Origin: Oscillospiraceae bacterium
GTDB lineage: Bacteria > Bacillota > Clostridia > Oscillospirales > Oscillospiraceae
Length of the DNA: 49,940 nt
Assembly: GCA_017473225.1 (NCBI GenBank)
Contig: JAFUMG010000037.1
Span: 1-49,940 of the forward strand
Reading direction: 5' to 3'
This document shows, piece after piece, positions 40,449 to 48,528 of the stretch; positions within the stretch are counted from its first letter, which is position 1, and the number at the start of each line of letters is the position of its first letter. The translations under genes and the position numbers were made by a program. The notes below the pieces were generated by a model. The model was given only the letters and a program-made list of their open reading frames with translations. It did not search any database and was not told the DNA's origin.

Positions 40449-41342
40449 ATGAAGAAAAACAGTCTGCAAAACCGCTTGCGGCAGTCGCAGATGAACCTGT
40501 TCTATATTCCCGCGCTTGTTCTGTTTTCTGTTTTTGTGATCTACCCTTTTATAAAGGGTATCTTCATCTCCACGACCAACTGGAATGGCTATTCTCAGAA
40601 TTACAAAAGTGTGGGCATCAAGAACTATCTGCGCCTGTTCACTGATAAAAATGTTCGTACCGCTCTGATCAACACGCTGATCTACGGCTTTGGAAGTACG
40701 TTGATCCAGAACGCTCTGGGCCTGGCTCTGGCCCTGTTCCTCAATGAGAAGTTCCGTGGCCGTTCTGTGCTGCGCGCCATTATCTATATGCCCGTTATGA
40801 TCGCGCCTTTGATCATGGGCTATATCATGTACTTCCTATTCTCCTACAACCGCGGCGCTCTGAATGACATCGTCATGCTTTTCGGCGGCGAAGCGGTTGA
40901 CTGGATGGCCAACGGCCCTCGGGCTGTCATGCTGATGACTCTGGTCAATGCCCTTCAGTTCGTCGGCATCTCCATGGTCATTTATCTGGCCGGCCTGCAG
41001 AATATTCCTGCTATGTACTATGAAGCGGCGGCGCTGGACGGCGTCAAGCCCTTCGCCCAGTTCCGCTATATTACGCTGCCTCTGCTGCATCCCGCCGTTA
41101 CCTCCGCGGTTACCGTGAACCTGATCGGCGGCCTGAAGCTGTACGACATCATCTCCGCCCTGACCTCCGGCGGCCCCGGCTATGCGTCCCACTCCCTGTC
41201 TACGCTGGTCCACCGGACCTACTTCGGCGCGGAGAACGCAGGCTATGCTTCCGCCATCGGCTTGTTCACGTTTTTGCTGATCATGGTGATCAGCTCCATC
41301 GTAACCCGTATCCTGGCGGCAAAGGAGGTTGAGGTATCATGA
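40449..41342 (+). CDS. Sugar ABC transporter permease (MalF/UgpA type)
   Basis: A 297-residue membrane permease with six predicted helices and the EAA coupling loop MYYEAAALDGVKPFAQFRYITLPLL near residues 196-220. The ATG at 40449 follows AAAGGAGGA. It overlaps the second permease by ATGA. No ATPase is encoded in this operon, so a shared MsmK-type ATPase elsewhere in the genome probably energises it, as known for many Firmicute sugar transporters. Confidence 0.92.
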   Translation: MKKNSLQNRLRQSQMNLFYIPALVLFSVFVIYPFIKGIFISTTNWNGYSQNYKSVGIKNYLRLFTDKNVRTALINTLIYGFGSTLIQNALGLALALFLNEKFRGRSVLRAIIYMPVMIAPLIMGYIMYFLFSYNRGALNDIVMLFGGEAVDWMANGPRAVMLMTLVNALQFVGISMVIYLAGLQNIPAMYYEAAALDGVKPFAQFRYITLPLLHPAVTSAVTVNLIGGLKLYDIISALTSGGPGYASHSLSTLVHRTYFGAENAGYASAIGLFTFLLIMVISSIVTRILAAKEVEVS

Positions 41343-42154
41343 AAAAGAAAACCCAATGGTGGAGACTTCCCATCGCGATCCTGATCTGCGTCGTATTCCT
41401 GTCTCCTCTGTATATTTTGGTCAGCGTGGCCTTCCGTTCTCCCGCCGACCTGAGCTCCTACTGGAGCCTTCCCTCCGAATTCCATATCGAGAACTTTGTC
41501 AGCGCCATCAGTGAGGGTAAGATCCTCAAGTCCATAGCCAACAGTGCCATCATTACCGTGGGCTCTGTGCTGATCCTGGTGGTTGCCGGCTCTCTGGCGG
41601 CCTATCCTCTGGCCCGCAAGAAAACCAGGTTCAATGCCGGCGTCAATTCCTTTATCCTGGGCATCATGATGGTCCCTCCGCTGTCCATCCTGGTCTCGCT
41701 GTACTCCGTGCTGGTCGACCTGAAGGGAATCAACTCCTACTGGGGTCTGATCCTGACTCTGGTTACCTTCGAGCTGCCGCTGGCCATTTTCCTGTACACA
41801 AACTTTATCAAGTCACTGCCCAAGGCGCTGGATGAAGCAGCCGCTATTGATGGCTGCGGTCCCATCCGCACGTTCTTCCAGATCATTCTGCCTCAGCTGA
41901 TGCCCGTTACCGCGTCCGTCGTGATCCTCACCGGCGTCCACTGCTGGAATGACTATCAGTTCTCCCTGTATATTATGCAGAATTCCAACCTGAGGACTGT
42001 GCCTTTGGCCATTGCGTCCTACTTCTCTCAGACCACCAGCAATGTGAACGCGGCGGCCGCCGCCGCTCTGCTGGCGATCCTGCCCCCTGTGCTGGCCTTC
42101 CTGTTCCTGCAGAAGTATTTTATCAAGGGTATGGTGGACAGCGCGATCAAATAA
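41339..42154 (+). CDS. Sugar ABC transporter permease (MalG/UgpE type)
   Basis: A 271-residue second permease with about six membrane helices and the coupling loop KALDEAAAIDGCGPIRTFFQIILPQL near residues 161-186. Its start overlaps the first permease stop (ATGA), giving translational coupling. It forms the heterodimeric channel for the sugar delivered by the lipoprotein at 38999. Confidence 0.92.
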   Translation: MKKKTQWWRLPIAILICVVFLSPLYILVSVAFRSPADLSSYWSLPSEFHIENFVSAISEGKILKSIANSAIITVGSVLILVVAGSLAAYPLARKKTRFNAGVNSFILGIMMVPPLSILVSLYSVLVDLKGINSYWGLILTLVTFELPLAIFLYTNFIKSLPKALDEAAAIDGCGPIRTFFQIILPQLMPVTASVVILTGVHCWNDYQFSLYIMQNSNLRTVPLAIASYFSQTTSNVNAAAAAALLAILPPVLAFLFLQKYFIKGMVDSAIK

Positions 42155-42172
42155 AACATCAGGAGTTTTACC

Positions 42173-44341
42173 ATGAATAATGAAAACTTCCACCCCATTC
42201 AGAAGGTGCCTCCCATTGCTCACGCGCTGCACCACTGGGATGAGACCCAGGGTTTGCTGCGCTATGAGTACAACGGCCTGGACGTGATCGAGATCAGAGT
42301 CCCTGTGGGGACCGATTTGGGCTTTCGCCATGGTTCCGACGGTACCATGCAGTCGATCCAGTATTTCCAGCAGGTCTACCTGTCTGCTGAGCCTGCCTGT
42401 AAGGCAAAAATCACCCTGCGGCTGCATCACGATTCTCTGAATATGCGTCCCAGCCGGGCCCGGGATGATCAGGCTATTTTGGGTACGCTCCCCGGTTTGA
42501 CCAGCTATGGTGTCAATGGTATGTACGATCCCCAGTGGGATCTGATGATCGACTGGCACGGCCGCCCCTGGCGCTGGCTGGATGCCGAAATGGCTCCGGA
42601 GCGGGATGGCTACAGCACCGTCAGCTTTGAGGCTGACCTGAGCATGAGCGCTCTGTACATCAACCTGAAGCCCTGGTACTACGCAAAGCACCTGGGCTAC
42701 AGCTACCACCGCCCCTGGGAGCGGCGCCCCGCCCAGAAGTCCGCCGCCGGCTGGTGCTCCTGGGAGGCCTACCGCCGGGATATCTCTATTGAGAAAATCC
42801 AGACAGTCGCCCGGTTCCTCGAAACGGAGCTGAAGGACTATGGCCTGCAGTACATCCAGGTGGACGACGGCTATCAGGCAATGCCCCTGCCCGTAAAGGC
42901 GGAAATGTCCATGGCTGAGGGCTGGACCACCTGTGATCCAGCCAAATTCCCCGGCGGTCACGCGTCCATTGTCTCCGCCATTGAGGAGGCGGGACTGACG
43001 CCCGCCATCTGGGTCAATGCCAACATCACCAATCCCGACTTCCCCAGGGAGCATCCCGACGCCGTTTTCTGGCATGAGAGCAATCCCCTGAAGGGCGAGT
43101 GGATCGATTTCCTGTATACCTGTGATGAGAAGACCCTGGCTGAGCAGGTGGAGCCCATTTTTGTGGCGCTGAAGAATCTCGGCTACAAGTACATCAAGAT
43201 CGACGCGATCCGCCATCTGCTGTTCGATGGCCTGCACGAGTGCGTCCGTTTGGGACTGATCACCAACGAAGACGCCAGCCGCCGCTTCCGTGCCTTCATG
43301 GAAGCCAGCCGCAGGGGTATGGGCGACGATGTGTACTATCTGGCCAGCTGGGGCGAAATGCACGAAGTGGATGGTGTCGCCGATGCCTGCCGCATTTCCA
43401 TGGATGCCAATCCCACCTGGGCAGGTGTCCGGATGCAGCTGTTTGAGTCCGCCCGCTGGTTCCACACCCACCGGGTCCTGTTCGTCAACGACCCGGACCA
43501 TGTGTGCGTCCGCAGTAAGCCCGAATGGGCCCGCAGTGTGCTGAGCCTGATTTCTCTGTCCGGCGAACTGTACATGCTCAGCGACGCGCTCAGCGCCTAC
43601 ACCCCGGAAAAGATGGATATCATCCGCAGGACCCTGCCGCCTCTGAGCACCTGCGCGGGCGAAACCGGTCCCCTGTCTGTGGAATACCCCGCTTATACCT
43701 GGACAAAGCTCCATGGCTTTGCTGTCCAGTCCCACGAGACGCCTGTTGAGATGGAGAATGTTACGCTGGAGGAAGCGCTGAACATTGCCGGATGGGCTCC
43801 CGACCGGGAGAACACGCATCCCTTCTCAACGCTCTGGTCTTTCCCCATGAGCCATCACGGTCGGCGCTGGCGGGTGATGCTGCGCGTTGCGACCACGCCG
43901 CTGAAAGCTGGGACCATTGGGCTGAAGGAGCTGGCGCTGGAACCGGACAAGACCTATCATGCTTTTGATTTCTGGAAGCAGCAGTATCTTGGCACTGTCA
44001 CCGGTTCTTTCAGCTGCGAAGCGTTGGAGCTGGGCTGCTGCCAGGCTGTGGCATTCCATGAAGTGGGGGAACTGCCCATGGTCGTTGGCTCTGATCGACA
44101 TGTCTCCATGGATGCTGTCAGCATCCTGTCTGAGGAAGTGGCAGAAGGTTCCCTGAAGCTGCGGCTGCAGGGCGTTCCCGGCAAGACACTGCACTATACG
44201 CTGGCGCTCCCCGGTAAAAACCGCGGATGGAGCGCAGCCTGCAGCGGCGGCACGGCTGGTCTTGAAAAACAGGGCGTTGTTTATGTCCTGGAGGTGACCT
44301 TCGACAGCGTGGACGCGGAGGTTATCGTGCGGGCTGAATAA
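42173..44341 (+). CDS. GH36-like alpha-galactosidase (raffinose-synthase/Sip1-type)
   Basis: A 722-residue intracellular clan GH-D glycosidase: a beta-sandwich N-domain, a barrel opening with AGWCSWEAYRRDIS (about 190-203), QVDDGYQ, and the likely nucleophile Asp in YIKIDAIRHLL. The likely acid/base Asp lies in CRISMDANP. The layout matches the raffinose-synthase-like branch of GH36. No signal peptide is present, so it cleaves imported galactosides. It ends the ABC operon 18 bp after the second permease. Released galactose would enter GalK-GalT encoded at 26943-29589. Confidence 0.85.
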   Translation: MNNENFHPIQKVPPIAHALHHWDETQGLLRYEYNGLDVIEIRVPVGTDLGFRHGSDGTMQSIQYFQQVYLSAEPACKAKITLRLHHDSLNMRPSRARDDQAILGTLPGLTSYGVNGMYDPQWDLMIDWHGRPWRWLDAEMAPERDGYSTVSFEADLSMSALYINLKPWYYAKHLGYSYHRPWERRPAQKSAAGWCSWEAYRRDISIEKIQTVARFLETELKDYGLQYIQVDDGYQAMPLPVKAEMSMAEGWTTCDPAKFPGGHASIVSAIEEAGLTPAIWVNANITNPDFPREHPDAVFWHESNPLKGEWIDFLYTCDEKTLAEQVEPIFVALKNLGYKYIKIDAIRHLLFDGLHECVRLGLITNEDASRRFRAFMEASRRGMGDDVYYLASWGEMHEVDGVADACRISMDANPTWAGVRMQLFESARWFHTHRVLFVNDPDHVCVRSKPEWARSVLSLISLSGELYMLSDALSAYTPEKMDIIRRTLPPLSTCAGETGPLSVEYPAYTWTKLHGFAVQSHETPVEMENVTLEEALNIAGWAPDRENTHPFSTLWSFPMSHHGRRWRVMLRVATTPLKAGTIGLKELALEPDKTYHAFDFWKQQYLGTVTGSFSCEALELGCCQAVAFHEVGELPMVVGSDRHVSMDAVSILSEEVAEGSLKLRLQGVPGKTLHYTLALPGKNRGWSAACSGGTAGLEKQGVVYVLEVTFDSVDAEVIVRAE

Positions 44342-44394
44342 TCATTATCTGAATAAATCATTTCATTTTTTCTTCATTTTTCTCCCTTGAGCAG

Positions 44395-44428
44395 ACCGCA
44401 GCGTCCTGATGGATCGCTGCGGTTTGCA
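44395..44428 (+). terminator. Terminator of the galactoside ABC operon
   Basis: ACCGCAGCG pairs with CGCTGCGGT, followed by a T-rich stretch, about 55 nt past the glycosidase stop. Confidence 0.6.
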
Positions 44429-44448
44429 TTTGCGCGGAAAACGAGAGC

Positions 44449-44479
44449 AGCTCCGGTTTGGAAGATCCAAACCGGAGCT
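44449..44479 (-). terminator. Hairpin after the flavodiiron gene
   Basis: AGCTCCGGTTTGGA (44449-44462) pairs perfectly with TCCAAACCGGAGCT (44466-44479). It lies 15 nt past the minus-strand stop at 44495; a short T tract follows. Confidence 0.75.
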
Positions 44480-44494
44480 GTGTGATCCCAAAAA

Positions 44495-46285
44495 TCAGGT
44501 GATGGGCTCGAAGTCGGCTGCGCCGTGCTTGCACAGGGGGCAGATGATGTCGTCGGGCAGGGGATCGCCCTCGTAGACCCAGCCGCAGACCTTGCAGACA
44601 TAGCCCTTCTTGCCTGCGGTCTCGGGCTTGGGCTTCACGTTCTTCTGGTAGTAGGCATAGGTCATGGTCTCCTTGTCGGACATGACCCGGGCTTCGGTGA
44701 CAGAGCAGATGAACATGCCGTGGGTATCCAGATCCATGTAGCTCTCCACCTTCAGGCTCATGAAGGAGTTGATATACCGGGGCAGGAACCGCAGGCCGTT
44801 GTCGCTGCGCAGCTCGTCGATGCCGGCGAACTTATCGGCGGAACGGCCGCTCTGGAAGCCGAAGTTCTGGAATACGCTGAAGGGGGCGGACACATCCAGG
44901 CAGTTGACGTTCATGACGCCGGTCTGGCGGATCACATGGTGGGAGTAGTTCTGCTTGTTGATGCACACCGCGATGCGGTTGGGGGTGCTGGTCAGCTGGG
45001 ACACGGTGTTGACGATCAGACCGTTGTCCTTCTGGCCGTCGCTGCTGGTCACCACATACAGGCCGTAGCCGATGTTGAAGAGGGCCTTCAGGTCATTCTT
45101 GTTGGCGGTGGCGTCCTGCCGGGCCAGATAGTCCTGGCACAGCTCCTCGGCCAGTGCTTCCACCTGGGCCTTGGAGTCGTCATTCAGGGCGGAGAGGATC
45201 TTGACCGTGGTGTCGGTGAAGGTGATGTTCTTGGAGTTTTCGAACATGCCCTTCATGACCTTGGCGGCCAGGGGGGACCAGGAGCCGTTCTCGATGAGGC
45301 CGATGGTGCGGTTCTGGTAGTTCCGCTCGGTCAGGTGGTGAATGAATTCCTTCATGAAGGGGAAGATATCCGCGTTGTAGGTGGTGGTCGCCAGCACCAG
45401 CTTGCCGTAGCGGAAGGCATCCTCCACGGCTTCGGCCATGTCGGTCCGGGCCAGGTCGTGGACGGTGACCTTGGGGCAGCCCTTGGCCTTCAGCTTCTGG
45501 ACCAGCAGGTCCACAGCGGCCTTGGTATTGCCGTAGACGGAGGTGTAGGCCACCACGATGCCTTCGCTCTCCACCCGGTAGGAGGACCAGATGTCATACA
45601 GGTTCAGATAGTAGCCCAGGTTCTCGGTGAGGACGGGGCCGTGAAGGGGGCAGATGGTCTGGATGTCCAGCGTCGCGGCCTTCTTCAGCAGGGCCTGGAC
45701 CTGAGGACCGTACTTGCCCACGATGCCGATGTAGTACCGGCGGGCTTCGCAGGCCCAGTCTTCCTCCACGTCCAGCGCACCGAATTTGCCGAAGCCGTCG
45801 GCGGAGAACAGTACCTTGTCATGGGAATCGTAGGTCACGATGACCTCGGGCCAGTGGACCATGGGGGCGGTGACGAAGGTCAGGGTGTGCTTGCCCAGGC
45901 TCAGGGTGTCCCCCTCGCCCACGACGATCCGGCGGTCGGCGTAGTCCGTGCCGAAGAAATTGCCCATCATGGTGAAGGCCTTGGCGGAGGCCACCACCAC
46001 GGCCTCGGGATAGAGCTTCAGGAATTTGTCGATATTGGCGGAGTGGTCGGGCTCCATGTGCTGGACTACCAGGAAGTCGGGCTTGCGGCCGTCCAGGACC
46101 TGCTGGAGCTTATCCAGCCACTCGTGGGTGAAGTTTCTGTCCACGGTGTCCATGACGGCGATCTTCTCGTCCAGGATCACATAGGAGTTGTAGGCAATGC
46201 CGTTGGGGACCACATACTGGCCCTCGAACAGGTCGATGCTGTGGTCGTTGACGCCGATGTATCTGATATCATTGGTAATGGTCAT
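44495..46285 (-). CDS. Flavodiiron protein fused to flavin reductase and rubredoxin domains
   Basis: A 596-residue oxygen- or NO-reducing enzyme in four modules. The metallo-beta-lactamase part (1-250) has diiron ligands H76, E78, D80, H81, H144 and D163. A flavodoxin part follows (about 258-395, VYGNTKAAVDLL), then a flavin-reductase-like domain (about 408-540), and a rubredoxin end with CKVCGWVYEG and CPLCKHGAADF. Reduction of O2 to water needs an electron chain, here largely built in. The ATG at 46285 has AGGAG eight bases away; the one six bases upstream is too close. It diverges from the SDR gene across one Crp/Fnr-type site. Confidence 0.93.
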   Translation of the reverse strand: MTITNDIRYIGVNDHSIDLFEGQYVVPNGIAYNSYVILDEKIAVMDTVDRNFTHEWLDKLQQVLDGRKPDFLVVQHMEPDHSANIDKFLKLYPEAVVVASAKAFTMMGNFFGTDYADRRIVVGEGDTLSLGKHTLTFVTAPMVHWPEVIVTYDSHDKVLFSADGFGKFGALDVEEDWACEARRYYIGIVGKYGPQVQALLKKAATLDIQTICPLHGPVLTENLGYYLNLYDIWSSYRVESEGIVVAYTSVYGNTKAAVDLLVQKLKAKGCPKVTVHDLARTDMAEAVEDAFRYGKLVLATTTYNADIFPFMKEFIHHLTERNYQNRTIGLIENGSWSPLAAKVMKGMFENSKNITFTDTTVKILSALNDDSKAQVEALAEELCQDYLARQDATANKNDLKALFNIGYGLYVVTSSDGQKDNGLIVNTVSQLTSTPNRIAVCINKQNYSHHVIRQTGVMNVNCLDVSAPFSVFQNFGFQSGRSADKFAGIDELRSDNGLRFLPRYINSFMSLKVESYMDLDTHGMFICSVTEARVMSDKETMTYAYYQKNVKPKPETAGKKGYVCKVCGWVYEGDPLPDDIICPLCKHGAADFEPIT

Positions 46286-46321
46286 AGTCATTTCTCCTTT
46301 GGCTGTTTTATTGTTGTCTGC

Positions 46322-46391
46322 ATTATACACGATTTTTTACCAAAGGTACAGTGACAAAATCACAGAAGCGCTGTAAGTTTCTGGATATGAT
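46322..46391. promoter_or_regulatory. Divergent promoters flanking one Crp/Fnr-type site
   Basis: GTGACAAAATCAC (46351-46363) is centred at 46357. Plus-strand TATGAT for the SDR gene starts at 46386 (29 bp from centre); minus-strand TATAAT for the flavodiiron gene starts at 46327 (30 bp). Both place the site at about -41.5, the class II activation position, so one dimer could activate both genes. Confidence 0.7.
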
Positions 46392-46422
46392 ATAGCTACA
46401 ACGAATTAAGGAGGTATTCGAT

Positions 46423-47169
46423 ATGAGATTAAAGGATAAAGTTGCCATCATCACCGGCGGCAGCCGGGGCATCGGCTATGCCGCCGCAGACGCGTTCCTG
46501 CGGGAGGGCGCCACCGTCATCCTCACCGCCAGCTCCCAGGACTCCGCCGACAAGGCAGTGGCCCGGCTGAAGGAGAAATATCCCGACGCCACCGTGGCGG
46601 GCATCAGCCCGGACCTGTCCAGGCTGGAATCTGTCCGCAATGCCTTCGTGATCGCCACCGCCCAGTATGGGTGCGTGGACATTCTGGTGAACAACGCCGG
46701 CGTCTCGGAAAGCACGCCTTTTATGGAATATACGGAGGAGACCTTCGACAAGGTGATGGACCTGAATGTGAAGGGCGTCTTCAACGCCACCCGGGCCGCC
46801 AGCGAATGCATGATCGCCCGGGGCAGCGGCGTGATCCTCTCCACCTCCTCGATGGTCAGCATCTCCGGCCAGCCCAGCGGCTTTGCCTATCCCGCCTCCA
46901 AGTTCGCGGTGAACGGCCTGACCGTATCCCTGGCCCGGGAGCTGGGACCCAAGGGCATCCGGGTCAACGCGGTGGCCCCCGGCATCACCGAGACTGACAT
47001 GATGAGGGCGGTGCCGAAGGAGGTCATCGAGCCGATGATCCAGCGGATCCCCCTGCGCCGCCTGGGTCAGCCGGAGGACATCGCCAATGCCTTCGTCTTC
47101 CTGGCCTCCGACGAGGCATCCTATATCACCGGCGTGGTGCTGAGCGTGGACGGCATGGCAAGAAGCTGA
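46423..47169 (+). CDS. Short-chain dehydrogenase/reductase (FabG-like)
   Basis: A 248-residue classical SDR using NAD(P)H. The cofactor motif TGGSRGIG is at residues 11-18, NNAG near 89-92, the catalytic serine region STSSMVS, and the YPASK motif carries the catalytic Tyr and Lys near 153-157; the C-terminus ends ITGVVLSVDGMA. A strong AAGGAGG precedes the ATG. It lacks fatty-acid-synthesis neighbours. Shared control with oxygen-defence genes suggests a carbonyl-detoxifying or redox role; substrate unknown. Confidence 0.9.
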   Translation: MRLKDKVAIITGGSRGIGYAAADAFLREGATVILTASSQDSADKAVARLKEKYPDATVAGISPDLSRLESVRNAFVIATAQYGCVDILVNNAGVSESTPFMEYTEETFDKVMDLNVKGVFNATRAASECMIARGSGVILSTSSMVSISGQPSGFAYPASKFAVNGLTVSLARELGPKGIRVNAVAPGITETDMMRAVPKEVIEPMIQRIPLRRLGQPEDIANAFVFLASDEASYITGVVLSVDGMARS

Positions 47170-47216
47170 CGGGGAATGGTGAAGCGTAGTTACGGATGAG
47201 ATCTCCATGCGCCGTT

Positions 47217-47322
47217 GTAGGGGCGTGCATTGCACGTCCGCGCGGTACACGATTACGGATTTGCCGGAGCCTGTGGCGAATCCGTGACACTTCCGTGCCG
47301 GACGAGCGATGCTCGCCCCTAC
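47217..47322. repeat. Imperfect inverted-repeat element after the SDR gene
   Basis: The outer arms, GTAGGGGCGTGCATTGCACG at 47217 and CGAGCGATGCTCGCCCCTAC ending at 47322, are largely complementary. Inside is a second hairpin, GGATTTGCC with GGCGAATCC. There is no ORF. It resembles dispersed intergenic repeats of gut Clostridia. Confidence 0.55.
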
Positions 47323-47354
47323 GATGGACAATATATTGTTTGAAATCTACCTGA

Positions 47355-47384
47355 AAACACCCGCTGCTTCAGCAGCGGGTGTTT
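47355..47384. terminator. Terminator between SDR and crp/fnr genes
   Basis: AAACACCCGCTGCT pairs with AGCAGCGGGTGTTT. It sits at the convergent ends of the SDR gene (plus) and the Crp/Fnr regulator gene (minus) and can serve both. Confidence 0.85.
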
Positions 47385-47386
47385 GG

Positions 47387-48046
47387 TTATCCGTTTTGGA
47401 GGTCATCCAGCTTCCGGGGGTCGCTGATCTCGATGGCGCCGCGGGTCAGCTTCACCATGCCCTCGCTCTGGAAATAGCGCAGCATCCGGGTGACCACCTC
47501 CCGGGCGGTGCCCAGGTGGGACGCGATCTTCTCGTGGGTGATCTTCAGACTGCTGGTGCCCTCGATGGCCGCTTCCTCCAGCAGGAACGCTGCCAGCCGC
47601 TTGTCGAAGCTCTTCCACATGATCTGCTCCATCAGCCACATCAGCTCGGAGAAATTGCCGCTGATCAGGCTGTTGGCGAAGGAGGAGACGGCCAGCGACT
47701 CGTCCACCAGATTCTTGAACAGGCAGGCGGGGATGCTCCAGAATTCCGTGTCCTTCTCCGCCTCGATCATCACATTGAACTGCATATCCGGCATGACGCA
47801 GGACGCGCTGAGCAGACTGACGTCATACTCGAACAGGCGGCTGATGGTGATCTCCCGGCCGTCCTCGGAGAGGATATAGGCCCGGAGCTGCCCGGAGCGC
47901 ACCATCACCAGGCCAAGGCATTCCGCGCTGCTGTCATGGATGTGGGTGCCCTTTTTGACTTTCCGGAATTCCACGACCTCCGCGATCATTTGCTGCTGTT
48001 GGGGCGTCAGCTTGTCCCAAATGGGAAGATATTCGGCAAATTCCAT
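47387..48046 (-). CDS. Crp/Fnr-family transcriptional regulator
   Basis: A 219-residue regulator: cyclic-nucleotide-binding-like beta barrel (about 20-120), long dimerisation helix, and a C-terminal winged helix with ITHEKIASHLGTAREVVTRM. The N-terminal four-cysteine set of FNR is absent; cysteines are only at C43 and two later positions, so it is not an obvious Fe-S sensor. Heme, NO or redox sensing are possible. The ATG at 48046 follows AAGGAGG. It lies among genes that carry GTGA-N5-TCAC sites at -41.5 and is very likely their activator. Confidence 0.9.
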   Translation of the reverse strand: MEFAEYLPIWDKLTPQQQQMIAEVVEFRKVKKGTHIHDSSAECLGLVMVRSGQLRAYILSEDGREITISRLFEYDVSLLSASCVMPDMQFNVMIEAEKDTEFWSIPACLFKNLVDESLAVSSFANSLISGNFSELMWLMEQIMWKSFDKRLAAFLLEEAAIEGTSSLKITHEKIASHLGTAREVVTRMLRYFQSEGMVKLTRGAIEISDPRKLDDLQNG

Positions 48047-48071
48047 TTCCGCGCCTCCTTTGTATAAGTAC

Positions 48072-48100
48072 AGTATAGTGACCTTTGGGGGGAATGTCAA
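48072..48100 (-). promoter_or_regulatory. Promoter of the Crp/Fnr regulator gene
   Basis: Minus-strand TTGACA (48095-48100), 17 bp and TATACT (48072-48077) form a near-consensus promoter, suggesting steady expression independent of activation. Confidence 0.75.
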
Positions 48101-48122
48101 ACGGAATATCATGCCGCCTTTC

Positions 48123-48163
48123 GTGACAACATCACGGAAGGAACGGGCCGTTGTGGGTATACT
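48123..48163 (+). promoter_or_regulatory. Crp/Fnr-activated promoter of the thioredoxin operon
   Basis: GTGACAACATCAC (48123-48135, centre 48129) is followed 29 bp from its centre by TATACT (48158-48163), giving a site at about -41.5. No good -35 box is needed or seen. The same geometry occurs at 46351 and 49461. Confidence 0.7.
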
Positions 48164-48194
48164 GTAATCAAACAACAGAAAGGAGCTGGACACT

Positions 48195-48518
48195 ATGGCA
48201 GCTATGAATATGAACCACGAGCAGTTTCAGGATATGATGGAGAACGGAAAGACCCTTCTGGTGGATTTCTGGGCTCCCTGGTGCGGCTACTGCCGCCGGA
48301 TCGGCCCCGCCTTTGATAAGGTCGCCGCCCAGTATGGCGGGGATATGGCGGTGGCGAAGGTGAACATCGACGACGAGCCCCGGCTGGCGGAAAAGGAAAT
48401 GATCGAGGTCATTCCCACGCTGGTGCTGTACCGGGATGGACAGGCCCTGGGCTCCATCGTCGCCCCGGAGTCCAAGGCCATGATCGATTCGTTCATTCAG
48501 GAGACCCTGGCGAAATGA
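48195..48518 (+). CDS. trxA: Thioredoxin
   Basis: A 107-residue thioredoxin-fold protein with the active site WCGYC (C30, C33) in place of the usual WCGPC, and the cis-proline segment EVIPTLVLY. It reduces protein disulfides in the cytoplasm and is recycled by the reductase encoded 10 bp downstream. GAAAGGAGC precedes the ATG. The Gly-Tyr dipeptide may shift its redox potential from that of classic TrxA. It is driven by the Crp/Fnr-type promoter. Confidence 0.92.
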   Translation: MAAMNMNHEQFQDMMENGKTLLVDFWAPWCGYCRRIGPAFDKVAAQYGGDMAVAKVNIDDEPRLAEKEMIEVIPTLVLYRDGQALGSIVAPESKAMIDSFIQETLAK

Positions 48519-48528
48519 GGTGATGGCG

